Assembly (NCBI GenBank): GCA_937896105.1
Contig: CALBKR010000180.1
Span: 1-14,857, forward strand
Source: an uncultured Bacteroidales bacterium
GTDB lineage: Bacteria > Bacteroidota > Bacteroidia > Bacteroidales > Bacteroidaceae
Direction of reading: 5' to 3'
DNA length: 14,857 nt
Program-made: the position numbers and the translations under genes
In this document: piece after piece, positions 14,343-14,857 of the stretch
How the letters are laid out: every line of letters starts with the position of its first letter
How positions within the stretch are numbered: position 1 is the stretch's first letter
The notes under the pieces: model-generated
What the model was told of the DNA's origin: nothing
Database searches by the model: none
Seen by the model: only the letters and a program-made list of their open reading frames with translations

Positions 14343-14857
14343 ATGTCAACAAAGAGAATCAAATCGGCACTGGTTTCCGTTTTCCACAAAGACGGGCTTG
14401 ACGAGATTATAAAGATGCTTCACGCCGAAGGCGTACAGTTAATATCAACAGGCGGCACACAGCAGTTCATCGAGTCGCTCGGTATCCCTTGCACAGCAGT
14501 AGAGAGCCTCACCGGTTACCCATCAATTCTGGGCGGCCGCGTGAAGACACTGCACCCCAAGGTTTTCGGCGGCATCCTTGGCCGCAGAGAACTGGAGAAT
14601 GACAGACAGCAGATGGCGCAGTATGAGATTCCCGAGATTGACCTGGTGATTGTAGACCTCTACCCATTTGAGCAGACAGTCGCTTCGGGCGCATGCGATG
14701 CCGACATCATCGAGAAAATTGACATCGGCGGCATTTCACTCATCCGTGGCGCGGCAAAGAACTTCAACGATGTAGTAATTGTCGCAAGCAAGGCACAATA
14801 TGCACCGCTCTATGAAATCCTAAAGAGCAAGGGAGCGGAGACAACACTCGAGGAGCG
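14343..14857 (+). CDS. purH: Bifunctional AICAR formyltransferase/IMP cyclohydrolase PurH (3'-truncated)
   Basis: The frame is open from the ATG at 14343 to the window edge (171 complete codons plus two bases). PurH makes the last two steps of purine synthesis, AICAR to FAICAR and then IMP; the part seen is the N-terminal IMP cyclohydrolase domain with the MGS-like fold. Recognisable segments are IKSALVSVFHKDGL, LISTGGTQQFIESL, VESLTGYPSILGGRVKTLHPKVFGGIL (residues 53-79), IDLVIVDLYPFEQTV and EKIDIGGISLIRGAAKNF. The C-terminal formyltransferase domain, about 340 more residues, lies outside the window. The start is the only one that begins this domain correctly, and the preceding 347 bases contain no other gene. 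In Bacteroides relatives mreB and the cell-shape genes often follow purH; this cannot be checked here. Confidence 0.95.
   Translation, partial: MSTKRIKSALVSVFHKDGLDEIIKMLHAEGVQLISTGGTQQFIESLGIPCTAVESLTGYPSILGGRVKTLHPKVFGGILGRRELENDRQQMAQYEIPEIDLVIVDLYPFEQTVASGACDADIIEKIDIGGISLIRGAAKNFNDVVIVASKAQYAPLYEILKSKGAETTLEE

Noticed and set aside
1..14857. Mobile element, CRISPR array, tRNA or rRNA genes
   Set aside because: Reading both strands, I found no transposase or integrase, no regularly spaced repeats, and no tRNA- or rRNA-like sequence.

Overview
The window reads as a chromosomal core segment of a member of the Bacteroidota, most likely the order Bacteroidales. The evidence is: GldM and GldN of the type IX secretion system (found essentially only in this phylum), a large DUF2723 membrane protein of the type common in Bacteroidales, a small outer-membrane beta-barrel protein with a PorT-like fold, starts that mostly lack a Shine-Dalgarno match, and promoters of the Bacteroidota form (a TTTG-like -33 box about 19-20 bases before a TAnnTTTG-like -7 box). 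All recognised genes lie on the + strand and all look intact, except the two cut by the window edges. I saw no insertion sequence, prophage, CRISPR array, tRNA or rRNA.

Layout. Bases 1-2508 hold the 3' part of gldM and all of gldN, the end of a gldKLMN-type operon for the periplasmic and outer-membrane core of type IX secretion. A 135-base gap with an 11-bp hairpin leads to a 208-residue outer-membrane beta-barrel protein (2644-3270). A YbdG-like mechanosensitive channel (3300-4481) and the primosomal helicase priA (4544-6790) follow. A clear Bacteroidota promoter at 6881-6911 then starts a probable operon: a 1263-residue DUF2723 membrane protein (6971-10762), a NodB-type deacetylase 7 bases later (10770-11381), and queG overlapping it by 4 bases (11378-12295). 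nadB (12427-13995) probably has its own promoter and ends at a strong intrinsic terminator. An AT-rich 347-base gap carries the promoter and leader of purH, which runs off the right edge.

The genes serve mostly housekeeping roles: protein export (gldM, gldN), envelope (barrel protein, channel, DUF2723, possibly the deacetylase), replication restart (priA), tRNA queuosine (queG), NAD synthesis (nadB) and purine synthesis (purH). No obvious defence or mobile system is present.

The most unusual thing seen is a perfect 21-bp inverted repeat with an 11-base loop inside the first 25 codons of queG. Because the two arms lie in matching codon phase, both DNA strands spell nearly the same peptide there. 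Second in interest is the DUF2723 protein, a relative of the human O-mannosyltransferase TMEM260, in a tight operon with a sugar deacetylase.
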